Notes: generated from the sequence alone by a model not told the origin. A DNA stretch of 37,728 nucleotides from Thelonectria olida (GCA_020736575.1 JAGPYM010000111.1:1-37728); one strand, 5' to 3'; counted from the first letter of the stretch, positions 20,606-30,419 are shown. Program-made: numbers and translations.

Positions 20606-22195
20606 CCCGCTCAAAGGGCTGTCATAGCTTGCGTGTCACGCAAGACTCGCTGCGGTCTGTTGGGGCCTTCCGACCACGAGTTTGGATTCTAACACGTACT
20701 CTTTGCAGATGGCAGACGGCCCACATGCCGCGCCTGCGAGGCCCGCAAGCAAGCTTGTGGGGGTTACAGGAGAGGCCAAATCGTCTTCTTGAGCGAAGAA
20801 TGGCGGGCTCTGGGCGTCGCCGCCTCCAACATGCCGCGCCGTCCCATCAACACCAGCAACAGCAGCGCAGATCAGTCCGCGCTCCCGACCTCCACCTCGA
20901 TGGTCTTGCACCCAAGTCCAGCCTTGGACCGAGCCCATCTGCGCATTGCTTATTTTCTGGCCGAGTTCGGGACACGGCCGTGTGAAGCTCTCGGCTCTCT
21001 GGGCCATCTCTTCCGCTATTACCTTCCTATGGTTTCCTCCCACCGACAGCATGGATGGTCCCTGTCATTGCCAACTACACCTGTTGTCTTTGCCGTTGAT
21101 GCTCTAGCCCATTGCCACTTTGGCACGGCCAACGCCGACTCTGTATCGGTGCGGCGGAGCTTCGACATGTACGGCCGGGCCCTCCAGTCCATGTCGGCCA
21201 GAATGACCGAGATGAAACGCGCAGGGTCTGATTTCCCCTACATGTCCGATGAGGATTGGCAGCATTTTGCCTTCTTTTGCCTCGTCATGGCGTTTTGGGA
21301 AGTATGCTCTCCCTCCTCCATCAGCCCCAGCACTCATCCAAGACATCCGTCTCATCCTAGCCATCTAACATTCCATTCATACAAAAGATAAAAATGTCGC
21401 CTGCTTCGAGCAATTGGGAAAAACACCTACGGTGCCTGGCAGCTGCTGAGGAACAGATCAACGGCAAATGGCGAGAGTTCTAGCCCAAGTCTGGCCCACC
21501 GATACGAGAAGGTGGAAATCATCCTATCTCAAAATGAGTCGCGACTGGCGCGCTGGAACACAAACGTTTGTGAGATTTCACTCTCCTCGTGGCTGTCGCT
21601 TCATCAAGACATGGCCCCCATTTCGGGTAGGCCATATTTCAACACTATCCTCACCTTCCGTACAATGCTCGAGTACCACTCCATCACGCTATACTGGACC
21701 ATCATTATGTCTCTTCGTCTCCTCCTAAGCGATATGCTCGCCCTTATGGTTAGGATTGGTACAGCTGGGATGCCCCCCAATACACGAGACAAAATCGAGG
21801 ATCACCGCATTCAGCTGATGGAGTATGCCCTCAACGTCCTGCAAACAATCTGCTACGCAACACATGCGGAGAACAGGGCAGTCGGACCCTGTGTCGTTAC
21901 CGCGGCGTTCCAGCTGACTATTGCCGTCCTGGAACGGGAACGCAATTTTCTCCAGGCAGAACCAGCCGGTAGCAACGAAGATAGAATCCAAAGGTGCGAT
22001 GGTTTAAAAGCGCTTGCGGTCCGATACTTGGACTGCTATGGAGAACAAGATACCCGTCAAGATCGACTTGGGCTGTCTGAGAAATTGGGAATTCACGTCT
22101 GCAGCATGGGGTGGAATTTTCGACGATGTTTGAGTCTCTGTTACTTGCAAGGCTGTTCCCGGCACAGCAGCCTGGCTTCGGACGGCCGTATATAA
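20606..22195 (+). pseudogene. Zn2Cys6 transcription factor, main part (split by transposon)
   Basis: Exon 1 ends at 20654. A 54-nt intron (20655-20708, GTCTGT...CTAAC...TTTGCAG) joins it to exon 2 (20709-21301). Together they give AVIACVSRKTRCDGRRPTC then RACEARKQACGGYRR, a zinc cluster in which five of six Cys are present. The first Cys position is Val (GTC at 20621). Exon 2 continues with the regulatory domain typical of fungal activators. Intron 2 is 21302-21387 (86 nt, CTAAC branch), giving FWE then IKMSPASSNWEKHLR. The frame then meets TAG at 21481. Either a third intron (21432-21483, 52 nt) or a frameshift links it to 21484-22195, which is open to a TAA. The gene would bind DNA in the nucleus and, being divergent from the MFS pump, probably regulated it. 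The transposon separates it from its start and promoter. Confidence 0.8.
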
Positions 22196-22426
22196 AACCT
22201 CTACTTCTGACTGATAGATGTATAATGAACCTAGCCATGGGAGAGAACCATGCAATCGGCCGACTTTTCAAGACACTATTCAGATTTTGTGATTGTGGAT
22301 GTGACTTGATTTCAAGGTTGAAGACGAATAATTCAAAGAACCTGGTTACTTGATCTCTTATCTTAATTCGAGTAACGCTTAGTATAGTAGAAATTGTCAA
22401 CGGCGTGAAGAAGCCCCCATCGTAAG
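22196..22426. other. Convergent intergenic region
   Basis: This short spacer lies between the 3' ends of the plus-strand regulator and the minus-strand His-Ser repeat gene. Nothing else was recognised in it. Confidence 0.4.
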
Positions 22427-23338
22427 TTAGGAGTGAGAGTGAGAGTGAGAGTCCGAGTAAGAGTGAGAGTGGGAGTCCGAGTGAGTGTGGGAATCTGAGT
22501 GAGAGTGAGATTGGGGGTGAGAGTGAGAGTGAGATTGGGGGTGAGAGTGAGAGTGAGATTGGGGGTGAGAGTGAGAGTGAGATTGGGGGTGAGAGGGAGA
22601 GTCCGAGTGAGAGGGAGAGTCCGAGTGAGACTCAGGGTCCCAGTAAGAGTAAGAGTGAGAGTGAGAGTGAGAGTGGGAGTGAGAATCGTCTGCAAGCATC
22701 GCAGTAGTAAACGCCTGGTGCTCATGCTTCTGCCAGACACACATACAAGTCATCACTGCCATCAGAGCCCAAACTTGACCAAACTGGCCCGTAGCGCCAG
22801 CGCCTCGAAACTCGAACTCGCCAACCTTGGAAAAGTTCATCTTGGAGTCTGCCCACACGGCGACAATTTCCTCACCGTCCCTCGCCAAGTCATCTTCTCC
22901 ATCTCGGTCATTCGTCTCGATCTTTTCGGGATCATTCCTCACGGCCTTCTCGGGGGCTTCCTGTGCGGCCTTCTTTGGGTTCTCATTCGTGTTGCGCACT
23001 CTCACGAGTTTCCGTCCCCCAAAACCCCTAGTTTTCCATTCAAACGTCTCCACACGTCGATCTGCTCCGTCTCCCACCACCATGCCGAACCGGAACTTGT
23101 CTCGTAAAAGCGTCGGTTTGTACTGCAGTAGCTCCTCTCGCCCGCCACCATCGGACGATGGTAGAGTAACAGTGTAGTGTTGGTGCCATTTGCTTGGTTT
23201 GGCGTTGGCAAGAGGAGCATCGTCTTTTGTCAGGCCGCTGTGTAGGACCATATCTCCGAACCGGCCCTTGGCCATACTGATAATGAAGGAAGGTGTTAAG
23301 TGGGGTTTGCTAAGGAGGAGGGAGGGGAGCTTGTCCAT
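22427..23338 (-). CDS. Conserved fungal protein with His-Ser repeat tail
   Basis: This intronless gene encodes 303 residues. Residues 1-205 look like a conserved fungal family of unknown function: MDKLPSLLLSKPHLTPSF, KGRFGDMVLHSG, then a KFRFGMVV segment, VETFEWK, IVAVWADSKMNFSKVGEFEF and a hydrophobic stretch at about 187-203 (VWALMAVMTCMCVW) that could be a membrane segment. Residues 219-303 are almost only Ser and His, with HPQS inserted every eight residues. The tail is encoded by GTGAGA-type repeats, with a 24-bp unit repeated four times. Such His-rich tails could bind zinc, copper or nickel, but that is inference. The family normally ends soon after the hydrophobic stretch, so the tail may be a microsatellite expansion into the 3' end. 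There are no stops in the core. The function is not known. Confidence 0.8.
   Translation of the reverse strand: MDKLPSLLLSKPHLTPSFIISMAKGRFGDMVLHSGLTKDDAPLANAKPSKWHQHYTVTLPSSDGGGREELLQYKPTLLRDKFRFGMVVGDGADRRVETFEWKTRGFGGRKLVRVRNTNENPKKAAQEAPEKAVRNDPEKIETNDRDGEDDLARDGEEIVAVWADSKMNFSKVGEFEFRGAGATGQFGQVWALMAVMTCMCVWQKHEHQAFTTAMLADDSHSHSHSHSHSYSYWDPESHSDSPSHSDSPSHPQSHSHSHPQSHSHSHPQSHSHSHPQSHSHSDSHTHSDSHSHSYSDSHSHSHS
22430..22680 (-). repeat. GTGAGA-type microsatellite with a 24-bp higher-order unit
   Basis: Runs of GAGAGT and GAGTGA fill this region. GATTGGGGG recurs every 24 bp (near 22509, 22533, 22557 and 22581), and GGGAGAGTCCGAGTGAGA recurs just after. All units keep a multiple of six or three bases, so the Ser-His frame of the minus-strand gene is maintained. 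Confidence 0.9.
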
Positions 23339-24650
23339 GATCCCTTGTAGTATACGATGAATCTTTCAGGGAAGCCGAGTTTTTTTATTTCTGGTGAGAG
23401 AGTAGGAGTGATGCCCGCGGCTTTGGATTCGGTTTGGCCCATGTTGGATCTGATGTCAGAGGAGTGGGTGCGTCAATTAATTCGTGATCTATATGATGCT
23501 TGAATCTGAGGTGTCAGGGCAATGGCCCCAAATTTTGGGTCGTCACTGAGGTTTTAATCATCGACTCGAGCCAGGCTTGATTCCTTGAAGCTCGATCGCT
23601 CTAGTTTGCTCAGCATGGCCATTGTGTCACCAGCCGCACTCTAATTGGTACGTGAGGATGTCTTCACCCCAAGTCTTCTGACATAGCCCACCACCCAAGG
23701 TGCCGTGGCTTGCACAGCCCGCAGGGAGCCTAGCCTTGTGCCTTGAGGAACGAAAAGCTTTCTTTGTCCGCGCCCTTCTCAACTCTCTGCCAAGAAAGCC
23801 ACAACAGCATGGCCACAATCCAGATTCATTTCATCTTGGTGGCCTGGTGATTCATCTTGCTCCGTTCCCGGTCGGAGCTCCGCCACCGTCGGTGCATCCA
23901 CGACCTGGACACGAAGTCACCCTCCGGCCTCGTGAATACAGAAATGGTTGAAATGGTTGCGATTTATCGTCAGCGGCGCGGGAAGACCGTTTTATCGGCA
24001 GCAATGTGCGACACTTGCTCTCTTCTGTTTTGACCGCTCTCCACGTCAACCATGGCCCGCCATTGTTTTACCCCCTCACCACGTCCATGGCTCATATCCA
24101 GTTGCTACCATGCCGGAGAGACCGAACAGATAGAGCTGCCGACCACTCCCAACAGGCTGTACCGCGCTCCACAGACCTTTCCCTCGTCAAAGCGCCATAG
24201 TATTGTCCATTCGAGGAACTTGTGTAGCGTAGGAACCGATACGGACTCGAAGACCTTTGGGGGCTCACCCAAGCCGATCAACTCGCAGTACCTAAGAATA
24301 GTCTTTGTTTGAGCGATTCAAAGAATGTCGCGGCCAGATCTGGATCAAAACGGTCCCTGTTCGGTCAGTTATGGCACGTCACGGCATTGCGGAAGGATTG
24401 TTGGGGGGGAAAAGAGAGAAAAAGGAGTGAACGGTTAGCTACTAGACTATATCAATATACTTTCATGCTTGGATTTCAATTAGTTAGATACCACTTTAGT
24501 GACCACCACGGAGGCTTTCGACAATCGATGGGATAGGACTGCAACCGGATCGTCATCGCCAGCGGCTTGCGACAGCCTCTGAATACACAACAGTACAGCG
24601 ACCTGCATTGATGTAAATGCATCTTGAGGTTGTCGAGATGAGCCTCCAGC
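23339..24650. other. Long intergenic region, no gene supported
   Basis: Base composition is ordinary. Several short open frames overlap on both strands (for example within 23627-24312), but none has a start context, intron pattern or family that I can support. The left end is the presumed promoter of the His-Ser repeat gene. The rest could hold an unrecognised or decayed gene. Confidence 0.35.
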
Positions 24651-24655
24651 GGAGT

Positions 24656-25880
24656 TTAATATAACCTAATACCAAATATCAGTCTGGCCAAAGGCTTCCA
24701 AAAGAACCAGATTGATACGGAGAGCCCCGTGAGGGGGATAGAAATTGCCCAAAAGACCCAAAATCTGTCCGAGATTGCCCAGGCGCCAGTACGGGCATCA
24801 AAATCAAAGAATGAGGTGCTGAACACGGCCGATACGAAAGTCGTCGGGAGGAAAATGAGTGTTACGACGGCGATTGTGCGCATGGCCGCGCTATCTGACC
24901 GCATGGCATCTGCAATCCGGGCCGATGTCCGAGAATCATATTGTGCAACAGTGTTGAAAGCCAAACTGATCTCGCTTCCTAGCCGAGCTCTACTGGAGTC
25001 GGAACGTTGACGTAGACTACCGAGCATATGGAGGTGGAACGATAGGCGGCTTGCGATATTTTTCGATATGCCATGTGTCGTCTTTCGTTCAGCGAGGAGG
25101 CGCTCATGGTAAAGTTGTATGCTTTGAACCGTGGCGCAGGCAACAGAAAGGGTCTCGGAGACATGTATGGCATGCCTCATCACCTCGTGGAGCCTCTGGT
25201 AACAAGGATTGGGGGCTGTAGGGCTGTTCTGGTCCGCTCTGTTTTTTTCTATTTCTCTCACGAGATTGCGGATTCTCGTAACGGCCTCGTCCTGAAGTAA
25301 AACAATCTCTTCAACCAGTCGAGGGTAGATCCAGAACGGGTCGTGCAACTCTCGTGGATCTATATTGCTGTGTAAACAACTAGTAAACTTCTGGCGTAGG
25401 TGCGGTTTCGGGTCAAACACAATGACAACCGTATGGCTTGTCGAGCGATACCATCGCGAGAACATGTTCAACTTGGGCCAATAGTATTCAACATTCTGGT
25501 CATTTGTTAGCCAGGCATGCTTCATTTTGAAGCGACACCACGTGACTGGAAATAAGTGTGAGCATGAGTCTGGGATAAAAACAACTTCAGGTTGTCGGCG
25601 AATACTCACTAATTCCACTTTGCTTCCCAGTGGCATCTAAGACATCCTCATAGCCAAAGTAGCCTTTGGCGTTTCGACAGCAGTTTGACCACCATATGTC
25701 TGGCACGGAAAATATGGCAGAGAAGCCCGAACGGCATGTTGGACAGTGTCGTATGTAATCCGCGTTTGCGAATCTTGGGCGCGGTGTGAATGGCAGTCCC
25801 AAACCCAAAAGCCTACGCGACTCACAATATTGAAACGCCACCCCTATTAGCGAAAGAAGGGGGAGTAAAGCCAGCGTTAA
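24656..25880 (-). CDS. Fungal CorA-like membrane protein (5' end uncertain)
   Basis: Three exons can be placed: about 25880-25826, 25699-25610 and 25545-24656. The GT-AG introns are 25825-25700 (126 nt) and 25609-25546 (64 nt), and they join in frame. Exon 2 reads IWWSNCCRNAKGYFGYEDVL, a signature of the N-terminal part of this fungal family. Exon 3 reads TWCRFKMKHAW, the helical middle part (VEEIVLLQDEAVTRIRN...), and two C-terminal membrane helices: IAVVTLIFLPTTFVSAVFST, then WVFWAISIPLTGLSVSIWFF. This is the CorA fold, but without the GMN motif of magnesium channels, as is common in these fungal relatives, so transport activity is unproven. No convincing ATG was found in frame: a TAG lies just before the first exon shown, preceded by a CCCATAG acceptor-like site, so a further upstream exon is likely near 25900-26150. 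Possible 5' decay cannot be excluded. Confidence 0.7.
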
Positions 25881-26269
25881 CTATGGGAATAATATCTGTG
25901 GCGTGTGGGCGTGATATTGCTTGGCCGTTGCCTTCTTCTCATTAGCGCAGTCCCTGAGCGACAAAGATGCTAAAATACCAATATGCAATGTCGTAATCTC
26001 TGAAACTGGACAGCCATGTTGTTCACAGAGATTGGGCATATTGTCTTTGAGGAGCATAAAAGACGAGCGGTTGATTGCTAGCGGCGCCCTGTTCATGTCG
26101 CGATGCTCACCACCTGCGGTTGTGGTTGTCAGAGCATTTCTAAAAGCCTGCATTGGCCATACTTATAAATGGTGTCACAACTATTGCAGTCTCATTGCCT
26201 ACGCGTTTGATGGCCTGCCAGACCCTGAGACGATCGTGTGGGGGTCGAAAGGCCTTCCTCAAGGCTGAC

Positions 26270-26690
26270 AGGTGGTATGGTCCGCCACCTCAAATCGTTT
26301 GCGCCAGGCGATGAGTGCCGTGCGTTTTGGCGGAGCGTAAGCGCTGCGCAGATTAGGTTAGTGCCTTGGCCAATAAATGCTTAAGTTAGAGCGCTCCGTA
26401 AAGGTGCTGCGCTCTAGTTTAGTAGGTTAACTATTTTTGTCTGCTTTTTGAGTTTCTATATGAATGTGTCTAAGAATAGAAAGGCTATGCAAAAGTAAAA
26501 CTTTAATACTAAAGTTAACATTTATAAAACCTAATATTATAACTCCACGTTAGAGGGCGGTAACTGGCAGTGCTTTAAGGAATAAAAGGCACTTTATTTC
26601 CCGCTCCCTTTTCGCTTGGCCGCATAGTGCCCTAATTCCTTCTAGCCACGACTGCGCTAATATTAAAAAGAGTTCGTGCCCTTAGTTTTC
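26270..26690. other. Repeat-like fragment, no gene seen
   Basis: No coding frame is present. A small inverted pair AGAGCGC...GCGCTCT (near 26390-26415) and GC-rich words recur (GCGCTGCGC, GTGCTGCGCTC). Composition shifts to AT-rich from about 26440, which suggests the edge of a decayed mobile element. Confidence 0.35.
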
Positions 26691-26985
26691 TTTTAGTATT
26701 AAGTAAAAGGTATATCTGTTTTTTAATAAAGAAATTAAAAGTTTTTAGTTATATAATAAAAACTATTTAATTTTTTAAGTAAATTTTTAATTATTTTTTT
26801 TCTTAGTTATTTTATATTATTAATATATATATATTATATTAATTAAAATATATATATATATATAATAATAAAAATAATTAATATATAAATATTTATTTCT
26901 TAATTATTAATATATTAAATAATTATTAATTTATAAAATAATAAATTCTAATAAGAACCGCAGCTTGCTGCTTGGCTTTCAAACT
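26691..26985. repeat. Short AT-rich RIP-mutated block
   Basis: About 300 bp of almost pure A/T, including a TATATATA run near 26851-26863. It has the same character as the larger blocks. No ends or duplications were found. Confidence 0.6.
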
Positions 26986-27014
26986 TGTAAGTAATTAAAC
27001 CTTTGGCACAAGTA

Positions 27015-27749
27015 CTAACAGGCCTTATATACCTTGGTTAGTCTTGTAAAGCACTTCCACGTTCCGCTAAATAACCTGAACATCTTCTCTAATAAGCCGC
27101 GACAGCTGGCTAAAGACTTCGTAAGTGATAAGCCGTCAAAGTGTTGGGCGGATGAGCAAGACACGAACATATGGTCGGATTGCAATGCTAACGAGAAGAC
27201 AGAGTTCAGCCTCTGCATCGTCTTGAGCATCAAAATCGCATCTTCCTTCTGCCACGGCCAAACCGCAGTTGTAGTAATCCTCCGGATGCCTTGCTGAGGT
27301 TTCAGCTTGCTCTCCAGTTCCTGGAGTATATCGTTCGCCTGGTGCAGTGGGCCATCCTTGCTGGCGAGCGTCTGAATCGTCCGCATCCATGAATCATCCA
27401 CCTTTGCCAGCTCAACCAGGCTCTGAACTATGCCCGACGCGCAGCACACCTCCACCATTATCGCTTTCATGTCCTTCCCACATGCTCGCGCATTATTAAA
27501 GTAGATGACTACCTTCTTGGTGACATAGGCTATCGACATGACGAGGCCAAGGGGGTCGGCTATGATTGAAATGATACGTGAATAGCAATATTGACAGGTA
27601 AAACTTGCTATTCTCATCGGTGTGATGTTAGCAGGTAACAAATGCGGGGTCGCGGCGACGGACGTCATATTTATTTCATTACCCCGAGGATGGTTACCAT
27701 GTGCGTGGCGTTGTGCAGCTCTTGACATAACCCAGCATGTCCGACCCAA
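27015..27749 (-). CDS. Truncated N-terminal domain of a STAND/NLR-like protein
   Basis: This 244-residue frame contains IIADPLGLVMSIAYVTKKVV, then an amphipathic helical stretch with CGKDMKAIMVEVCCASGIVQ and DILQELESKLKPQQGIRR. It matches the fungal N-terminal domain found in front of NACHT, ankyrin or WD repeats in STAND receptors (ADPLG...V..L......I.....K....D+..+..E+..L...+..L). In that family the domain is an effector or signalling module in non-self recognition. No nucleotide-binding or repeat part follows: the frame ends in an unrelated-looking tail (after LALQSDH) at 27015, next to AT-rich DNA, so the gene appears truncated. The annotated start may be too far upstream; the domain proper begins about residue 56, and a small first exon is possible. 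Confidence 0.5.
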   Translation of the reverse strand: MGRTCWVMSRAAQRHAHGNHPRGNEINMTSVAATPHLLPANITPMRIASFTCQYCYSRIISIIADPLGLVMSIAYVTKKVVIYFNNARACGKDMKAIMVEVCCASGIVQSLVELAKVDDSWMRTIQTLASKDGPLHQANDILQELESKLKPQQGIRRITTTAVWPWQKEDAILMLKTMQRLNSVFSLALQSDHMFVSCSSAQHFDGLSLTKSLASCRGLLEKMFRLFSGTWKCFTRLTKVYKAC

Positions 27750-27885
27750 CCAAGCCTAAACTCACCGGAACTTCCCTCCCAGAGGGTTATGCCGATTTCA
27801 CCCTGATAAGAAAATGGACTAGCTAGGCCAACAGCCTTCGCCCGAGAATGACACCGTCTCGCTGGGTACTCTATACCGACGAGCG

Positions 27886-28290
27886 ATGACGGTCCACGCC
27901 ACTCTCCAAGTTGGCTTCAAGTTGTTGATCCAACTGAAAGCACATTTTATGTCCAAGCCACCTCAAGACAAGGGTCGGGTCGCCCTCGCGTCTCTAATCA
28001 CGGCGTTCAACCAACTGATCCACACCTCTGGCAATGCGCTGATTGCGGATGATTCGCAACTACTGGTTAATGGCAAGCTCGGCAACAAACTCCCCCAATT
28101 GAAGACGGATTTAATGACAAGAATAAGTAGTTCTTTGTGTATAATCCTACCCTATTTACACCGCAAAGCACATCAAAAATACCGTTTCAATGAAATCCAC
28201 CAACTCAAACCCTCGGATTTAAAGTATTTCGAGCCATCCATCACACATCACGCCCGCACCAGTCCCATCCCAGCGTCACAGCCTTATTAA
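27886..28290 (+). CDS. Hypothetical ORF, doubtful
   Basis: This 134-codon frame has a protein-like first part (MTVHATLQVGFKLLIQLKAH...LITAFNQLIHTSGNALIADD). The same frame is open further upstream to a TAG near 27823. The last 40 codons look like non-coding DNA, and they run into the 3' end of the minus-strand gene at 28287. It could be one exon of a decayed gene. No family was recognised. Confidence 0.25.
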   Translation: MTVHATLQVGFKLLIQLKAHFMSKPPQDKGRVALASLITAFNQLIHTSGNALIADDSQLLVNGKLGNKLPQLKTDLMTRISSSLCIILPYLHRKAHQKYRFNEIHQLKPSDLKYFEPSITHHARTSPIPASQPY

Positions 28291-28855
28291 AAGTTGTCGT
28301 TTGCAATTTCAGCCGCTGTAAGATTGGGGTTGTTATTGGCGGCCGTGAGCACCTGGTGAACAAACGCCCATCCATTCGGAGTAGTGATGTCCTCAGGGTT
28401 GACGTTGGCGTCTTTGACGATTTGACCTCCATTGAGTCCCAGAGGGTGAAGGTTGACTCCATCAAAGGCGTAGAAAGTGACGTACTTGCCCTTGGTGCCA
28501 ACGGCCCAGCAGCAGAATGGCTGGTAGTTTTGGACGCCATTAGTACACCAGTTCAATATTTGCTGTCCGATCTGCTGTCAGTTGCGTTGCGAATTTCCCC
28601 CTTGCCTTCGTAGGTGAGGATGGGATCAGACACGGCGTACTCGTCCTCCTCGCCCTCTATAGCTGTGACGCACAAGTCGGCTCTGACGCCGTTTGTGTTG
28701 AACCATGTCGAGTAGACTTCGGGCGCCACGATCCATTGGTCCTGATGGACTCCACGTGGAAAGCAGTCGTTCAGGATGCCGTTCCAGATGCCATTGACAC
28801 GCCACTCGACCTCCCAAAAGGCGTTGGGGAAATGAGCGTAAGGGCTATTTGCCAT
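28287..28855 (-). pseudogene. Hypothetical gene with a single frameshift
   Basis: From the ATG at 28855 the frame gives MANSPYAHFPNAFWEVEWRV...TYEGKGEIRNATD, then leaves frame near 28590 and stops at 28553. The next frame carries QQIGQQILNWCTNGVQNYQP...FYAFDGVNLHPLGLNGGQ and ends at a TAA (28287-28289). Losing one base in the GACAGCAG sequence (from GACCAGCAG) would explain the shift, and no GT-AG intron fits. The two parts together would be about 188 residues, rich in Trp and Asn, without a signal peptide or membrane segment. A TATA box and A/T-poor leader lie upstream, so the gene was recently active or the frameshift is a sequence error. The family is not recognised. Confidence 0.65.
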
Positions 28856-28942
28856 TGTGAAGTGAAATGGGTTTTTAGTGAGAGATGAAGCATAAAGCTG
28901 TGCCTTTGGAAGCTTTATGAATATGAGATGCACGAAGGGCGG

Positions 28943-28950
28943 CTTTTATA
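28943..28950 (-). promoter_or_regulatory. TATA box for the 28855 gene
   Basis: TATAAAAG on the minus strand lies about 90 bp upstream of the ATG at 28855, a normal position for a fungal core promoter. Confidence 0.5.
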
Positions 28951-28959
28951 GTACGCCAT

Positions 28960-29940
28960 CTGGATCGTCTTCTTTTACCAAGGACTCATCATCCCTGGAA
29001 ACCAGATGTGCCGACCTAGGACCGATGCAGGCTTATGCCTAGCCTCTGAACGGATCCGATCAAGCACGCGTTAATGTTTCAATATCACTCGGCATAGCCA
29101 GCATCGAGTGATTATCGCTGATTGCCGCTGGTCTAGACCAGGAACTCGGCTTGCGACGACGCTCAGCTGCAATCAGATCTCCCACAAGCGGACCATCCCG
29201 CTTCTGCTACCCGCAATTGGCGTATGAGTGAATAGACTAACGGCAAAAGCATCCATGAATGGCTTGCACTAACCTCTTGAGTAAAAACCTTGCCTAGTAG
29301 CCACGAGATTCAGCCAGCCACGAGATTAACCTGCTCTACCCATGTCAAACTCTTTTAAGGTTGCAGTACGTAGTGGGAAACGCAAGTCCGGATAAAACTG
29401 CCCGCTCATTGTTCGTCCTGGTCATCTAGAGCCTATTGGCAACTATGCGTCTCGGCTGAAAACTCACGGCCCCTTACGGATAGCCCACCTACCAGGGGAC
29501 CCTGCCAGAAGCTTCCCAAATCTGGATGTCACGGGCGCTTGCTACTTACTGGTTTGGGCCAGTTCAGCTACGCCACTTAGTATGTATTGCTTGAGCTAAC
29601 TTCCAGGACCCCGTTCAGCTAAGCCATTACATTAGGCCTTCTCAATGTAGTAATGCGAGTCCATACTCGATGGATTCGCAACTTTGTGCGTCTTAATGTT
29701 GGCACTATTGAGTCCGCCATCAATCATCAGCATATGGCCAAGGCTGGCAGCGGCAAATACTTTCAAATCATTGGTTCAAAGCCAGCTGAAGAATCGCCTT
29801 GTTTGTGGCTTTCTATTGACTTTAGCATTCCAAGCAGAACGCGTGTCAATCAGAACCAGAGGGGTTCTTCATGAACGAACTGCGAGACACCTACTAGACC
29901 GTAGAACTCTTTTTCTTATATCTTAACTCTTTGATCCATT
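28960..29940. other. Intergenic region, no gene supported
   Basis: Composition is ordinary, with short frames only. The frames at 29653-29926 have no recognisable family. The right end, from about 29900, is the C/T-rich promoter and leader of the gene at 30019. Confidence 0.35.
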
Positions 29941-30018
29941 TTGGATTCATTTCTCTATCTTCATATCATCTATTAGACCATTTCCAACTGAACTTACTTC
30001 AACTCTTTCACTTCCAAA

Positions 30019-30417
30019 ATGGGTGCTGCAGTCTCCGCTATTCGTGATCAGATTGAGAAAGCCGACGATGCCATCTCCATCGATCCTCTGGGCGGCATAT
30101 CCCGCCTTGACACTCTTTTCTTCTGCTACAACTTCAGCAGCGAAGGCCTCCAGAAGACAGCAAAGGCGGTCGTCGCGTGCTGCGTTGTCAAGTCCTCGGC
30201 CGACATCAAGGAGGTGGACGACAACACTCTCCGGGTGCTGGTCAATCAGTGCTTCGAGACATCGGACTTGAGCTTGCGAAAGGCTATCTACGGTGAACTT
30301 CGTGATGCTCTGTTCTACAGTAAGAACCCTGAGTATATCGCTTCTTTGCGTGAGGCCCAGAAGGAGAACCAAGAGAAGCTCAAGGAATGGGCTATCCCAA
30401 AGCCTATCACTCACTAA
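30019..30417 (+). CDS. Small hypothetical protein, 132 aa, intact
   Basis: A single exon encodes a soluble, largely helical protein, from MGAAVSAIRDQIEKADDAIS to EWAIPKPITH. Visible features are a central VDDNTLRVLVNQCFETSDLS, then LRKAIYGELRDALFYSKNPE and a charged C-terminal helix (LREAQKENQEKLKEW). There is no signal peptide. The ATG lies in a good context (CAAAATGG) after a long pyrimidine-rich leader, as in strongly expressed fungal genes, and the frame has no defect. An N-terminal MGAA could be a myristoylation site (Gly2), which is inference. No family or partner was recognised. It stands alone between decayed regions. Confidence 0.75.
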   Translation: MGAAVSAIRDQIEKADDAISIDPLGGISRLDTLFFCYNFSSEGLQKTAKAVVACCVVKSSADIKEVDDNTLRVLVNQCFETSDLSLRKAIYGELRDALFYSKNPEYIASLREAQKENQEKLKEWAIPKPITH

Positions 30418-30419
30418 TC

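Noticed and set aside
21432..21483. Proposed third intron of the regulator
   Set aside because: It is not settled: a GT-AG intron of 52 nt restores the frame, but it would remove a stretch resembling the conserved helix after NWEKHLR. A frameshift is equally possible, so it is only mentioned as an alternative.
22363..22740. Thr-Leu-rich 125-codon frame on the minus strand
   Set aside because: It is the same GTGAGA repeat read in another frame. The Ser-His frame continues into a conserved protein core.
23627..24536. Six short overlapping frames on both strands
   Set aside because: None has a recognisable family, intron pattern or clear start context, and they overlap one another.
26385..26420. 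Hairpin AGAGCGC...GCGCTCT, considered as a terminator or MITE end
   Set aside because: The stem is only seven base pairs and no partner or duplication was found nearby.
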